A DNA stretch of 64,000 nucleotides from Anaerotignum sp. (GTDB lineage Bacteria; Bacillota; Clostridia; Lachnospirales; Anaerotignaceae), in assembly GCF_030625865.1 (NCBI RefSeq), contig NZ_DAOUQB010000002.1, positions 49,622-113,621 on the forward strand, given 5' to 3'. A program made the translations under genes and the position numbers. The notes beneath the pieces were generated by a model. It had not been told where the DNA came from. It saw only the letters and a program-made list of their open reading frames with translations, and did no database searches. Positions 17,652 to 26,788 of the stretch are shown here, one piece after another; the stretch's first letter is position 1, and every line of letters starts with the position of its first letter.

Positions 17652-18893
17652 ATGAGTTTGAATTTTGAAGAGATCAAAAGTGTAGATGCAGAAGTGGTAG
17701 CGGCAATTGAGGCTGAGCTTACACGTCAACAGCATAATATTGAATTGATTGCGTCAGAAAATATTGTTTCTAAGGCTGTTATGCTGGCAATGGGTACGCC
17801 TTTGACAAATAAATATGCAGAAGGCTATCCTGCAAAACGTTATTATGGTGGTTGTGAAAAGGTTGATATTGTTGAGAACTTGGCAAGAGACAGAGCAAAG
17901 AAATTATTTGGCTGCGATCATGTGAATGTACAGCCTCACAGTGGCTCCCAGGCGAATCAGGCTGTTTATTTTGCAATGCTGCAATATGGGGATACTGTTA
18001 TGGGAATGAATTTAGATCACGGTGGTCATTTAACCCATGGAAGCCCTGTAAACCTTTCCGGCAAATATTTTAACTTTGTGTCTTATGGCGTAGATGATAA
18101 TGGATATATTGACTATGAAGCGTTCCGCAAAAAGGCTTTAGAAGTGAAGCCCAAAATGATTGTTGCCGGAGCAAGTGCCTATGCCAGAACAATTGATTTT
18201 GAGTTTATGGGTAAAGTAGCAAAAGAAGTTGGTGCATATTTTATGGTGGATATTGCTCACATTGCAGGTCTGGTTGCAGCGGGTTTCCATCCATCACCTG
18301 TTCCCCATGCTGATTTTGTTACAACAACAACGCATAAAACATTGCGTGGTCCTCGTGGTGGTATGATTATGTGCAAAGAGGAGTATGCTCAAAAAATAGA
18401 TAAGGCAATCTTCCCTGGGATTCAGGGCGGGCCTTTGATGCATACCATTGCTTCTAAAGCAGTATGTTTTAAAGAGGCATTAGATCCTTCTTTTAAGCAA
18501 TACATTGCCCAGGTTGTTAAAAACGCAAAGGTTCTTGCTGAAAGTTTAAAGGAAAACGGCGTGGATATTGTTTCCGGCGGCACAGATAACCATTTGATGT
18601 TGGTGGATTTACGAGCATTAAATATCACCGGCAAGGATGCAGAAAAAATTTTGGATGAGGTTGGTATTACGGTTAATAAAAATACTATTCCAAATGATCC
18701 CCAGTCACCTTTTGTAACCAGCGGTATTCGTATTGGTACCCCAGCAATTACTTCAAGAGGTATGGTTGAGGAAGATATGAAAGAAATTGCCAAAGTAATT
18801 GCCTTGGTTTTGAAAGATTTTGAAGGAACAAAGGAAGAGGCAAAACAGCGGGTTAGAGCATTGACAGATAAATACCCTATTTATGAAAATTAA
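17652..18893 (+). CDS. glyA: Serine hydroxymethyltransferase
   Basis: A 413-residue cytoplasmic PLP enzyme that interconverts serine and glycine while charging tetrahydrofolate with a one-carbon unit. The PLP lysine is in [14 protein letters not shown] at K229, the same number as in the E. coli enzyme. '[27 protein letters not shown]' near residue 36 and '[10 protein letters not shown]' are typical substrate and cofactor stretches. Length is normal. GGAGG lies 8 bases before the ATG. It stands alone, with a terminator right after the stop. Glycine metabolism also appears in the riboswitch-controlled permease 6 kb away. Confidence 0.97.
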   Translation: MSLNFEEIKSVDAEVVAAIEAELTRQQHNIELIASENIVSKAVMLAMGTPLTNKYAEGYPAKRYYGGCEKVDIVENLARDRAKKLFGCDHVNVQPHSGSQANQAVYFAMLQYGDTVMGMNLDHGGHLTHGSPVNLSGKYFNFVSYGVDDNGYIDYEAFRKKALEVKPKMIVAGASAYARTIDFEFMGKVAKEVGAYFMVDIAHIAGLVAAGFHPSPVPHADFVTTTTHKTLRGPRGGMIMCKEEYAQKIDKAIFPGIQGGPLMHTIASKAVCFKEALDPSFKQYIAQVVKNAKVLAESLKENGVDIVSGGTDNHLMLVDLRALNITGKDAEKILDEVGITVNKNTIPNDPQSPFVTSGIRIGTPAITSRGMVEEDMKEIAKVIALVLKDFEGTKEEAKQRVRALTDKYPIYEN

Positions 18894-18907
18894 TTGTTTG
18901 TGATAGC

Positions 18908-18947
18908 AAAATCCCCTAGTTATGATGTTAGGGGATTTTATTTTCTT
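18908..18947 (+). terminator. Terminator after glyA
   Basis: AAAATCCCCTA (18908-18918) pairs with TAGGGGATTTT (18929-18939), followed by a T-rich stretch. Confidence 0.85.
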
Positions 18948-19032
18948 TATAGATAGCAAGGATTTTTGCATGAAACATAGAAATTTTGTAGAAAAAAGAA
19001 GAAAGGACACCATAGAATAGAGGATGGTTCTT

Positions 19033-19061
19033 TTGCTTTTACTCCCATAATGTGATATAAT
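19033..19061 (+). promoter_or_regulatory. Promoter of the PHP-yerC unit
   Basis: TTGCTT (19033-19038), 17 bases, TATAAT (19056-19061). The leader to the next start is about 220 bases and shows no recognisable RNA element. Confidence 0.6.
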
Positions 19062-19286
19062 AAAAAAAGCATAATGAATAAGAAGTAAGAAAACGACCGT
19101 TTTTCAATATAAATGGAAGATTAAAACAATAGTCTTGTTTTATTATGTGAAACAAATTATTATTTGTGCATATATTGAATGTGTTGTTTTAGGTTTAATT
19201 TACAATTTAAATCAACAGACAACGGTTATTTTTAAGACGGGGCTTCCTTTTGTGTGGGAAACAAACGAAGTAAGAGAGGTAATACA

Positions 19287-20033
19287 ATGAAAATTTTAGC
19301 AGACACACATACTCATAGTATGGCCAGTGGACATGCTTACAGCACCATTCAAGAAAATATAAAAGCAGCAGCGGAAAAAGGTCTGGAATTAGTTGCACTT
19401 ACGGAACATGCGCCTGCTATGAAAAATACAACTTCCCATGCGTATTTTGCCAATCTTCATGTTATTCCGGATCATCTGTTTGGTATTCATGTATTAAAAG
19501 GGGTAGAATTAAATATTATTGATTTTGAGGGAACCATAGACTTGGATGAGGTTACATTAGCAAAACTTGATATTTCCATCGCCAGTTTACATACACCTTG
19601 TATTACTCCAGGATCAAAAAAAGAAAATACGAGAGCTTGCCTATGTGCAATGGAGAATCCTTTGGTGGATATTTTAGGACACCCTGGTGACCCCAGATAT
19701 CCTTTGGATTATGAGGAAATTTTTAGAACTGCGCAGAAAACGGGGACCTTACTGGAAATCAACAATGCATCTTTGGTACCTGAGGGCGTTCGTGCAGGTA
19801 GTGAAGAAAATATTGAGCGGATTTTAAGGATGGCCATGAAGGAAGACGTTCCGGTTGTTGTGGGAAGTGATGCTCATTTTTACACCGGAATTGGCGATGT
19901 ATCATTTGTAGAAAGGCTAATGGAAAAGATTGGATTTCCGGAGGAACTGGTTTTGAATTCCAATTGCCAAAATCTGTTGGGCACTATAAAACGTAATAAA
20001 GGCGAAAAAAGAGGTGAAAAGCCTTTACTTTAA
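19287..20033 (+). CDS. PHP-domain phosphoesterase, YcdX-like
   Basis: A 248-residue metal-dependent hydrolase of the PHP (polymerase and histidinol phosphatase) superfamily. The metal-binding residues are visible: D6-T-H8-T-H10, H16, E40-H41, then 'LGHPGDPRY' and 'GSDAHF'. YcdX-type proteins hydrolyse phosphate esters at a trinuclear metal site; the natural substrate is often unknown and cannot be read here. ATG at 19287 follows AGAGAGG by 7 bases. A start further up (19254) gives a poor leader. The yerC gene follows after 57 bases. Confidence 0.85.
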   Translation: MKILADTHTHSMASGHAYSTIQENIKAAAEKGLELVALTEHAPAMKNTTSHAYFANLHVIPDHLFGIHVLKGVELNIIDFEGTIDLDEVTLAKLDISIASLHTPCITPGSKKENTRACLCAMENPLVDILGHPGDPRYPLDYEEIFRTAQKTGTLLEINNASLVPEGVRAGSEENIERILRMAMKEDVPVVVGSDAHFYTGIGDVSFVERLMEKIGFPEELVLNSNCQNLLGTIKRNKGEKRGEKPLL

Positions 20034-20090
20034 CACTTTAGTATGTTAATATATAAAGGAATTTTAGTGCAAAAGAGGTGGCCTTTGGAA

Positions 20091-20399
20091 ATGAATAAGA
20101 AAATAAAAACAGAGCTTACAGATAAGCTTTTCCAATGTATTTTGTGTATGAATACAGTTGAAGAATGTTATCAACTTTTCGAGGATCTTTGTACGGTGAA
20201 TGAAATACAGGCCATTGCCCAACGGATGGAAGTTGCAGCTATGCTGGATGCAAAATGCACTTATGTGGAAATTGCAGAGAAAACAGGTGCTTCAACAGCA
20301 ACGATCAGTAGAGTAAATCGCTGTCTTCATTATGGAACAGACGGCTATAAATTGGCAATAGATCGTGTAAAAGCATTGAAACAGGCAGAAGAGAATTAA
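20091..20399 (+). CDS. yerC: TrpR/YerC-family DNA-binding protein
   Basis: A 102-residue helical protein of the TrpR-like YerC/YecD family (Bacillus YerC is about 104 residues and closely similar in layout). Residues about 35-90 form the TrpR-type helix-turn-helix, with 'AQRMEVAAML' and the recognition stretch 'TGASTATISRVNRCL'. The regulated target is unknown. In Bacillus yerC also sits just ahead of pcrA and ligA. ATG at 20091 is taken because it gives the family length. AGAGGTGG is 9-10 bases upstream, and a TTG two codons earlier is a possible alternative. Confidence 0.88.
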   Translation: MNKKIKTELTDKLFQCILCMNTVEECYQLFEDLCTVNEIQAIAQRMEVAAMLDAKCTYVEIAEKTGASTATISRVNRCLHYGTDGYKLAIDRVKALKQAEEN

Positions 20400-20422
20400 G
20401 TTGCAGAAAATAAAATGAGTGT

Positions 20423-20481
20423 AAGGCTGATTATCGGCGAAGCAAAAGGATATTTTTCCGGCTGTTGCCGTTATCAGCCTT
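20423..20481. repeat. Imperfect inverted repeat between yerC and pcrA
   Basis: AAGGCTGAT..CGGC (20423-20438) pairs with GCCG..ATCAGCCTT (about 20467-20481), enclosing about 28 bases. No clean T-run follows, so it may be a leaky terminator or an RNA processing structure. Confidence 0.4.
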
Positions 20482-20538
20482 TCTTGCCGCTTTTGCCATA
20501 ATTGTCGGGGAAAATAAACAAAGAGGAGAATTGTAGTT

Positions 20539-22803
20539 ATGATAGGTTTTGATCAGCTTAACAATATGCAGCAAAAAGCTGTTTTACAGAAGGATGGTCC
20601 GGTTTTGGTTTTAGCAGGGGCAGGTAGTGGAAAAACTGGTGCATTAACTGTGCGTATTGCCCACTTATTGGAAACTGGAGTGAAACCTTGGAATATCCTT
20701 GCCATTACGTTCACGAACAAAGCGGCAAAGGAAATGAAGGAAAGAGTGCATAAATTGGTACAGAATGGGGCGGAGGATATTTGGATCAGTACCTTCCATT
20801 CTACCTGTGTTCGTATTTTACGCAGGGAAATTCATCATTTGGATTACGACGGGCAGTTTTCAATTTATGATGCCGACGATCAGGAAAAGCTGATGCGTGA
20901 GGTTTTCAAACAATTAGGTTATGATGCTATGAATAAAGCTTTTTCTGTGAAAGGTGCAATGTCCAGCATCAGCAGTTTAAAGGAAGAAATGATTTCCTGG
21001 GAAGATTATGCCAAAACCATTGAACCGGGAGACGAAAAAGCAAATCGTATTAAGGTGGTTTATCGAACCTACCAAAATCGTTTGAAAGAAAACAATGCTT
21101 TGGATTTTGATGATTTAATCTATAAAACGGTTTTATTATTCCGCAATCATCCCGAGGTTTTGGAAAAGTATCAGGATAGATTTAGATATATTATGGTGGA
21201 TGAATATCAGGACACCAATACATCACAATACGAATTGGTTTATATGTTGGCGTCGAAATATAAAAACCTTTGCGTAGTGGGTGATGATGACCAGAGCATT
21301 TACGGCTGGAGAGGGGCAAACATCCGAAATATTTTAGAATTTGAAAAGGATTTCCCTGAAACTGTCGTTATAAAACTAGAACAAAATTACCGCTCTACGA
21401 AAAAAATTCTGGAAGCGGCTAATTCGGTAATTCAAAATAATCAAAAACGTAAGGATAAATCTCTCTGGACGGAAAATGATGGCGGCAGCATTTTGCATAT
21501 ATATAAAGCGGAAAATGAATATGACGAGGCACGTTTTGCTGCCGAAAGAATCCAGGAAATGGTAAATGACGGAAGAGAATTTAAGGAAATGGCTGTGCTT
21601 TATCGTACGAATGCCCAGTCACGTGCGGTGGAGGATCAGTTTGTGAAGAAAGGAATCCCCTATCGTTTATTTGGCGGCGTTAGGTTCTATGAGCGTAAGG
21701 AGATTCGGGATATTCTCTCCTATCTTAAGGTTTTGGCAAACCCTGTGGATACCATTGCCTTGCGACGTATTATAAATGTACCTAAAAGGGGAATAGGCGA
21801 GGCATCCATTGATAAACTGGCGGCTTTTGCTGAAAGAAATGAGATATCTTTGTTCGATGCTTTGGCAAGATTGGATGAAATTACGGAATTGAAAACCAGA
21901 GCAGCAAAGTTCCGTGATTTTTTTGAGATTATTCAAAGTCTCCAAAATGATGCATCTTCCCTCTGTGCAGCGGAGCTTATAGATACGGTAGTAAAACGTT
22001 CCGGCTATTATCAGCTTTTGATGAGTGAAGGGACAGATGAAGCGCTTACTCGTTTGCAAAATATAGATGAGTTTGTGAATAAAGCTGTAGAATACGATAA
22101 GACTAACCCCGAGGGTGGTTTGGCCGGTTTTTTGGAAGAAGTGGCGTTGGTAGCTGATATTGACAGTTACGAAGCAGGTGACGATGCTGTTGTTCTTATG
22201 ACACTACATAGTGCAAAAGGACTTGAATTCCCTTATGTTTTTATGCTTGGGATGGAGGAAGGGATGTTCCCCACTTTCAGAGCAGTTATGTATGGTGGAG
22301 AAAAGGACATCGAAGAAGAACGTCGTCTTTGCTACGTGGGGATTACCCGTGCTAGGGAAGAGTTGTTTTTGACCCATGCCAAAAGTCGTATGCAACATGG
22401 AATTACACAGTATAATCCACCTTCTCGTTTCTTAAAAGAAATCCCTCAAGAATTGGTAGATATGCCTACACGTCAGATTTCTGATATGGCAAAAAAATAT
22501 GCAATGCGTGACAGCATGAAGCTTTCCCCGATTACATCCTTGAAGCAGCAAAAAGCTGGAGGGGGAAGAATGGGAAGATCTACGGTTACATCCTCCATTG
22601 GGCGTAATACTATGCCTGCACCAAAAGATTTTGTTCTGAATTATGAAGTTGGCGATAAGGTTCGTGCCCCCAAATACGGTATTGGCGTGGTAAAATCCAT
22701 CCAAAACGGTGGTGCGGATTTTGAGGTTGAGGTTTCTTTTGGCGAAAAAGGCACCAAGAAGTTTATGGCGAAGCTATCTAAGCTCATCAAAGTAGGCGAA
22801 TAA
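20539..22803 (+). CDS. pcrA: UvrD/PcrA-type ATP-dependent DNA helicase
   Basis: A 754-residue superfamily 1A 3'-5' helicase that acts in nucleotide excision repair, removal of recombinase filaments and plasmid replication. Walker A GAGSGKT ends at about residue 33. Motif II reads DEYQDTN, motif III 'GDDDQSIYGWRGA', motif IV 'LEQNYRST', and motifs V-VI are 'TLHSAKGLEF' and 'VGITRARE'. The last 60 residues ('YEVGDKVRAPKYGIGVVKSI') are the Tudor-like C-terminal domain that binds RNA polymerase in PcrA. AGAGGAG precedes the ATG. ligA follows 21 bases later, as in Bacillus. Confidence 0.95.
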   Translation: MIGFDQLNNMQQKAVLQKDGPVLVLAGAGSGKTGALTVRIAHLLETGVKPWNILAITFTNKAAKEMKERVHKLVQNGAEDIWISTFHSTCVRILRREIHHLDYDGQFSIYDADDQEKLMREVFKQLGYDAMNKAFSVKGAMSSISSLKEEMISWEDYAKTIEPGDEKANRIKVVYRTYQNRLKENNALDFDDLIYKTVLLFRNHPEVLEKYQDRFRYIMVDEYQDTNTSQYELVYMLASKYKNLCVVGDDDQSIYGWRGANIRNILEFEKDFPETVVIKLEQNYRSTKKILEAANSVIQNNQKRKDKSLWTENDGGSILHIYKAENEYDEARFAAERIQEMVNDGREFKEMAVLYRTNAQSRAVEDQFVKKGIPYRLFGGVRFYERKEIRDILSYLKVLANPVDTIALRRIINVPKRGIGEASIDKLAAFAERNEISLFDALARLDEITELKTRAAKFRDFFEIIQSLQNDASSLCAAELIDTVVKRSGYYQLLMSEGTDEALTRLQNIDEFVNKAVEYDKTNPEGGLAGFLEEVALVADIDSYEAGDDAVVLMTLHSAKGLEFPYVFMLGMEEGMFPTFRAVMYGGEKDIEEERRLCYVGITRAREELFLTHAKSRMQHGITQYNPPSRFLKEIPQELVDMPTRQISDMAKKYAMRDSMKLSPITSLKQQKAGGGRMGRSTVTSSIGRNTMPAPKDFVLNYEVGDKVRAPKYGIGVVKSIQNGGADFEVEVSFGEKGTKKFMAKLSKLIKVGE

Positions 22804-22824
22804 TGGATTAGGAGTTGAGGCTGA

Positions 22825-24798
22825 ATGGTGAACCGAATTAAGGAATTGATTTCTCTTTTGAATAAAGCCAGTAAGGCATATTATCAAATGGATTCAGAAA
22901 TCATGCCTAACCAAGAGTATGACCGTTTATATGATGAACTAGTGGAATTGGAAAAACAAAGCGGCATGATACTGGCAAATAGCCCTACCCAAAGAGTCGG
23001 CTATACTGTATTAAGTAATTTGAAGAAGATAAAACATGACAGCCCCATACTATCCTTAGATAAAACAAAAGAAATAGATAAGTTGAAAAGTTTTTTAGCG
23101 CAAAAAGCAGGGATTCTTTCTTGGAAGTTGGACGGTTTGACCATCGTATTGACTTATGAAAAAGGAGAGCTGGTACAAGCCATAACCCGTGGGAACGGAG
23201 AAATTGGTGAAGATGTCACCCATAATGCAAAGGTTTTTGCTAATTTGCCCTTGCAAATCAGTTTCAAAGGGGATTTGATCCTTCGAGGAGAGGGCGTTAT
23301 TTCATACTCTGAATTTAAGCGAATCAATGAAGCACTGGGGGAAGAAGAAGCGTATAAGAATCCAAGAAATCTCTGTAGCGGTACAGTGCGTCAGCTTAAC
23401 AGCGAAATCGCGGCAAAAAGGCGAGTTCACTTTTTCGCGTTTACACTGGTGAAGGCTGAGGGTGCAGTGTTGGCAGATAGCAAAGCGGAAAATTTAGACT
23501 GGCTTGTCTCCCTTGGTTTTGAAGTGGTGGAGCATAAGTTAGTGAAGGCGGAAACCATGGATAGGGAAGTAGAGTGGTTTCGCAGCCATGTAAAGGAAAA
23601 CGATATTGCCTCCGATGGCTTGGTTCTGACTTTTGACAGCATCGCTTATAGTGAAAGCCTTGGCAGAACGGCAAAATTCCCAAAAGATTCTATTGCTTTT
23701 AAATGGGCGGATGAAATGGCAGAAACCACACTGCGGGAAATCGAATGGAATACTTCAAGAACTGGCTTGATGAATCCCATTGCAATTTTCGACCCTGTAG
23801 AATTGGAAGGTTCAACCGTTAGCCGAGCTAGTGTGCATAATGTGAGTATTTTGCATGAACTAAAGTTGGGCATTGGCGACAAAATAAAGGTTTATAAGGC
23901 AAATATGATTATTCCCCAAATTGCAGAGAATTTGACAGGTTCTGCGACAGCAATGATACCTGAGCATTGTTTTGTATGTGGTGGGGAAACCCAAATTAGG
24001 AAGCAGAGAGACGGTGAGGCTTTATACTGCACAAATCCCGAATGTTCTGCCCAAAGGATTCAACGTCTTACCCATTTTGTTTCCAGAGATGCCATGAATA
24101 TGGAAGGCTTATCAGAAGAAACAATAAAGAAATTTTTAGAAAAAGGATTTATTGAACAGTATCCTGATATCTTTTGTTTGGGAAAATATAAAGAAGAAAT
24201 TGAGAATATGGATGGCTTTGGTGAGAAATCCTATCAGAATTTAATTCATTCTGTTGAAAAAGCGAGGAATGTGGAACTGCCTAATTTTATCTATGCTTTG
24301 GGTATTAATCAGGTAGGTTTACGAAATGCAAAGCTCCTTTGCGAAAAATTTGAGTATGACCTGGAGCGGATTAAGGAAGCCACAGAGGATGAACTACAGG
24401 AAATTGATGGTTTTGGAGCGATTATTGCCCATAGTATCAGCCAATATTTTCAAGTGAAGGAACACATTGCTTTATTAAACCAAGTTTTGGAGTTTCTGTT
24501 CTTTAAGATTCCTGTTTTTAGGGAAGAAAGGGATTCCCTTGTGAAGGGGCTGACCTTTGTAGTTACAGGGGATTTATCAGCGTTTCCTAACCGTAAGGCT
24601 CTCGCTGCGTCCATTGAGGCACGAGGGGGGAAAGTGACGGGAAGTGTTACAAAGAAAACCGATTATTTAATTAATAATGATGTTTATTCTTCCTCTTCTA
24701 AAAATGGAAAGGCAAAAGAATTGGATATTCCAATTATCAGTGAGGCGGATTTTATTGAGAAATTTAAAATTACTCCAACTGAAATCGGTGAGAAGTGA
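22825..24798 (+). CDS. ligA: NAD-dependent DNA ligase
   Basis: A 657-residue enzyme that seals nicks using NAD. Domain order is complete: the Ia NMN-binding domain with 'YYQMDSEIMPNQEYDRLYDEL', the adenylation domain with the catalytic KLDG (K101), an OB fold, a Cys4 zinc finger (C382, C385, C402, C407), helix-hairpin-helix repeats and a C-terminal BRCT domain (about 575-650). Several conserved stretches deviate from the commonest LigA spellings (TRGNGEIGEDVT, NPRNLCSGTVRQL). Such variants can mark a second ligase, but the pcrA-ligA neighbourhood argues that this is the housekeeping copy. AGGAG lies about 10 bases upstream of the ATG. Confidence 0.93.
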   Translation: MVNRIKELISLLNKASKAYYQMDSEIMPNQEYDRLYDELVELEKQSGMILANSPTQRVGYTVLSNLKKIKHDSPILSLDKTKEIDKLKSFLAQKAGILSWKLDGLTIVLTYEKGELVQAITRGNGEIGEDVTHNAKVFANLPLQISFKGDLILRGEGVISYSEFKRINEALGEEEAYKNPRNLCSGTVRQLNSEIAAKRRVHFFAFTLVKAEGAVLADSKAENLDWLVSLGFEVVEHKLVKAETMDREVEWFRSHVKENDIASDGLVLTFDSIAYSESLGRTAKFPKDSIAFKWADEMAETTLREIEWNTSRTGLMNPIAIFDPVELEGSTVSRASVHNVSILHELKLGIGDKIKVYKANMIIPQIAENLTGSATAMIPEHCFVCGGETQIRKQRDGEALYCTNPECSAQRIQRLTHFVSRDAMNMEGLSEETIKKFLEKGFIEQYPDIFCLGKYKEEIENMDGFGEKSYQNLIHSVEKARNVELPNFIYALGINQVGLRNAKLLCEKFEYDLERIKEATEDELQEIDGFGAIIAHSISQYFQVKEHIALLNQVLEFLFFKIPVFREERDSLVKGLTFVVTGDLSAFPNRKALAASIEARGGKVTGSVTKKTDYLINNDVYSSSSKNGKAKELDIPIISEADFIEKFKITPTEIGEK

Positions 24799-24858
24799 TT
24801 TTACGAGATAAAATTAGATGGAATAATTATTTGATTACAGATGTAATTATTAACATGA

Positions 24859-24910
24859 AAAAACCCATATTATAGGGCTATGCCTTGTAATATGGGTTTT
24901 TTCTTTTTTC
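24859..24910 (+). terminator. Terminator after ligA
   Basis: AAACCCATATTA (24861-24872) pairs perfectly with TAATATGGGTTT (24888-24899), followed by a T-rich run. Confidence 0.9.
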
Positions 24911-24915
24911 TTTTT

Positions 24916-24979
24916 AAAAACTCTTGTAGGAGTGAGTTTTTATTGCCTAAGGCATATGGAGGGAGCCATATGCCTTAGG
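24916..24979. repeat. Second hairpin and a 14-bp perfect palindrome between two convergent genes
   Basis: AAAAACTC/GAGTTTTT (24916-24923, 24934-24941) can end transcription from either side. It is followed by CCTAAGGCATATGG (24946-24959) and its exact complement (24966-24979) around a 6-base loop. The latter has no T-run. Confidence 0.5.
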
Positions 24980-25006
24980 GGGAGAATATGAAAAGCAAAT
25001 CAATTT

Positions 25007-26335
25007 TTACTGTGTTTTCTTTTTTGTTGTTGCATTATAAATGGGCAAACCAATTAAGGTCAAAATGATACTGCCGATTGCTAAAATTCTTGTTGTAGAA
25101 CCCGACATAAACAATTGATTTAAAACGACATAGATACCACTAATAATTGCGATTGCAGGAATAACAGGATATAAAGGCACCTTGTAGGTTCTTACAAAAT
25201 CTGGCCAGATTTTTCTTAATCGAATGACTGCAAAAAAGGTTAATGTGTAAAAAATCCAGCAAGCAAAAACTGCTAAATCTGTTAAACGATTAAACTGTCC
25301 ACTGATTGCAAAAAGACAACCCAGACCACCAACCAAGATGATGGAATTTGTGGGAACCTGTGCTTTGTTTAGCTTTGCAAGTTGGCTGCTAAAAGGCAGA
25401 GTTCCCTCTTCTGCCAAGGAATAAGCTACACGAGAACCTGCAAGAACAAAGCCGTTTGTGGCACCCAAAACAGAAATCATAATACCTACGGAAATAATTT
25501 TACCGCCAATGTCCCCAAAAATTGCAATTGCTACAGCAGAGGCAGGGGCAGGGAGGTTCATCAATTCATTTGCGGGCAATACCCATAAGTATGCTAAGTT
25601 GATGGCGAAATATACTGCCATAATTGCGGAAACACCACCGATAATTGCGACGGGCAAGTCTTTACCAGGATTTTTCATTTCACCGGCAATAGCCCCAACA
25701 TTGGTCCACCCTTCAAAGGCAAATAAAACAGCAACCATCAACTGACCAAGTACAACCCCAGGATTTAAGCCGTCTGAAACCATAGGGGTAAAAATTGGGT
25801 TTGCGCCGGAACCGCGAAGAAACCCGAAAATCATAAGTAAAATTAAAGGAATTAATTTGCAGATTGTGAATATAATCTGCACACCACCGCCAACGGCGGA
25901 TCCAAGGTTGTTCAAAATAATAATAAGTATGATAGCGCCAATTGCTATAGGCAATCGGAAACTTTCGCCTACAAAAAGGGTTGCCTGTTCTGCAAAAATA
26001 ACAGCCAATGCAGCAATCATGGCAGGATAAAATAAAATACTTTGCATCCATCCGGCTAAGAAGCCGACTTTTTTACCAAAAGCTTCTTCCAAGTATGCAA
26101 CCATACCACCTGTTCTTGGAATCATAATGGCAACTTCTGCAAAGGTCATTGCTGCAGCGATACAAACCAGACCGGTAATGAGCCATGCCAGCATGCCTAA
26201 TCCCGGTGCACCTCCGGTTGCTGTATAAATGGCTTGCGGCTTAAAGAAAACCCCAGAACCGATTACGCAGCCTACTACTGTTGCCATTGCTGTGGATATT
26301 CCAAGATTTCTTTTCAATTCTTGCTTTTTTTCCAT
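25007..26335 (-). CDS. APC-superfamily amino acid permease
   Basis: A 442-residue membrane transporter with about 12 transmembrane segments. The start of segment 1 carries the APC signature 'VVGCVIGSGVFFKPQAI', and 'AFEGWTNVGAIAGEMKNPGKDLP' is the usual segment 6-7 stretch. It resembles SteT/LAT-type exchangers. The tandem glycine riboswitch in its leader suggests glycine, alanine or serine as substrate, and the direction of transport is unknown. GGAGGG lies 7 bases before the ATG at 26335. A TTG five codons upstream overlaps that ribosome site and was rejected. It is a single-gene unit convergent with ligA. Confidence 0.88.
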   Translation of the reverse strand: MEKKQELKRNLGISTAMATVVGCVIGSGVFFKPQAIYTATGGAPGLGMLAWLITGLVCIAAAMTFAEVAIMIPRTGGMVAYLEEAFGKKVGFLAGWMQSILFYPAMIAALAVIFAEQATLFVGESFRLPIAIGAIILIIILNNLGSAVGGGVQIIFTICKLIPLILLMIFGFLRGSGANPIFTPMVSDGLNPGVVLGQLMVAVLFAFEGWTNVGAIAGEMKNPGKDLPVAIIGGVSAIMAVYFAINLAYLWVLPANELMNLPAPASAVAIAIFGDIGGKIISVGIMISVLGATNGFVLAGSRVAYSLAEEGTLPFSSQLAKLNKAQVPTNSIILVGGLGCLFAISGQFNRLTDLAVFACWIFYTLTFFAVIRLRKIWPDFVRTYKVPLYPVIPAIAIISGIYVVLNQLFMSGSTTRILAIGSIILTLIGLPIYNATTKKKTQ

Positions 26336-26400
26336 GTTTTTTCCCTCCAATAACGTGAAAATTGAGTAAAATTACATAGTTCGCTGATTTTTTCGCAAAG

Positions 26401-26440
26401 AAAAAAGGATATACAAGCAGTATATATGCCTATATATCCT
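26401..26440 (-). terminator. Terminator of the glycine riboswitch (expression platform)
   Basis: On the minus strand AGGATATA pairs with TATATCCT and is followed by six T residues. Its 5' arm adjoins and partly overlaps the closing strand CAGAG of the second aptamer, so glycine binding and the terminator may compete (an ON switch, inferred). Confidence 0.7.
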
Positions 26441-26602
26441 CTGTACCTTCACCTGAAAGCATTACTTCGACGGCGGTCTTTTTCAAGACACTCTCCAGAG
26501 TTCCATCCATACAAGGTTCTTTGCACCTGAAAGTTTCTCCAAAAACGGCTCTTTTGGATTGCTCCATCGGTTCTTATTATAAAAAATAAGATCTCCCATG
26601 TA
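26437..26602 (-). promoter_or_regulatory. Tandem glycine riboswitch (gcvT motif)
   Basis: Read on the minus strand, aptamer 1 shows GGGAGAT, then CCGATGGAGCAA and CAGGTGCAAAGAAC. A short linker leads to aptamer 2 with ACTCTGGAGAGTG, then CCGTCGAAG, CAGGTGAAGG and ACAGAGGA. These are the conserved blocks and order of the two-aptamer glycine riboswitch as in Bacillus gcvT. CTCTG/CAGAG closes aptamer 2. It lies between a consensus promoter and the APC permease. Confidence 0.92.
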
Positions 26603-26633
26603 TATCAACTGGCTATATGTAATTTGTAGAGTC

Positions 26634-26662
26634 AGTATACAATCTTCAATGCAAATTGTCAA
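26634..26662 (-). promoter_or_regulatory. Promoter of the riboswitch-permease transcript
   Basis: On the minus strand TTGACA (26662-26657), 17 bases, TATACT (26639-26634). Confidence 0.85.
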
Positions 26663-26788
26663 TAGGTTTATTGCAATATTTTTAATTTAGTAAACGATTG
26701 TTTATTTTTATTATGTTTGTAAAAAAGTATTTCTTTATTGCCATATTTTTTCATAATATGTACCAATACCCGTACATAAGGTGATGGA

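Noticed and set aside
22825..24798. Reading ligA as a second, divergent ligase copy
   Set aside because: Unusual spellings of two motifs suggested it, but yerC-pcrA-ligA synteny as in Bacillus and all intact domains point to the main enzyme; another ligA elsewhere would reopen this.
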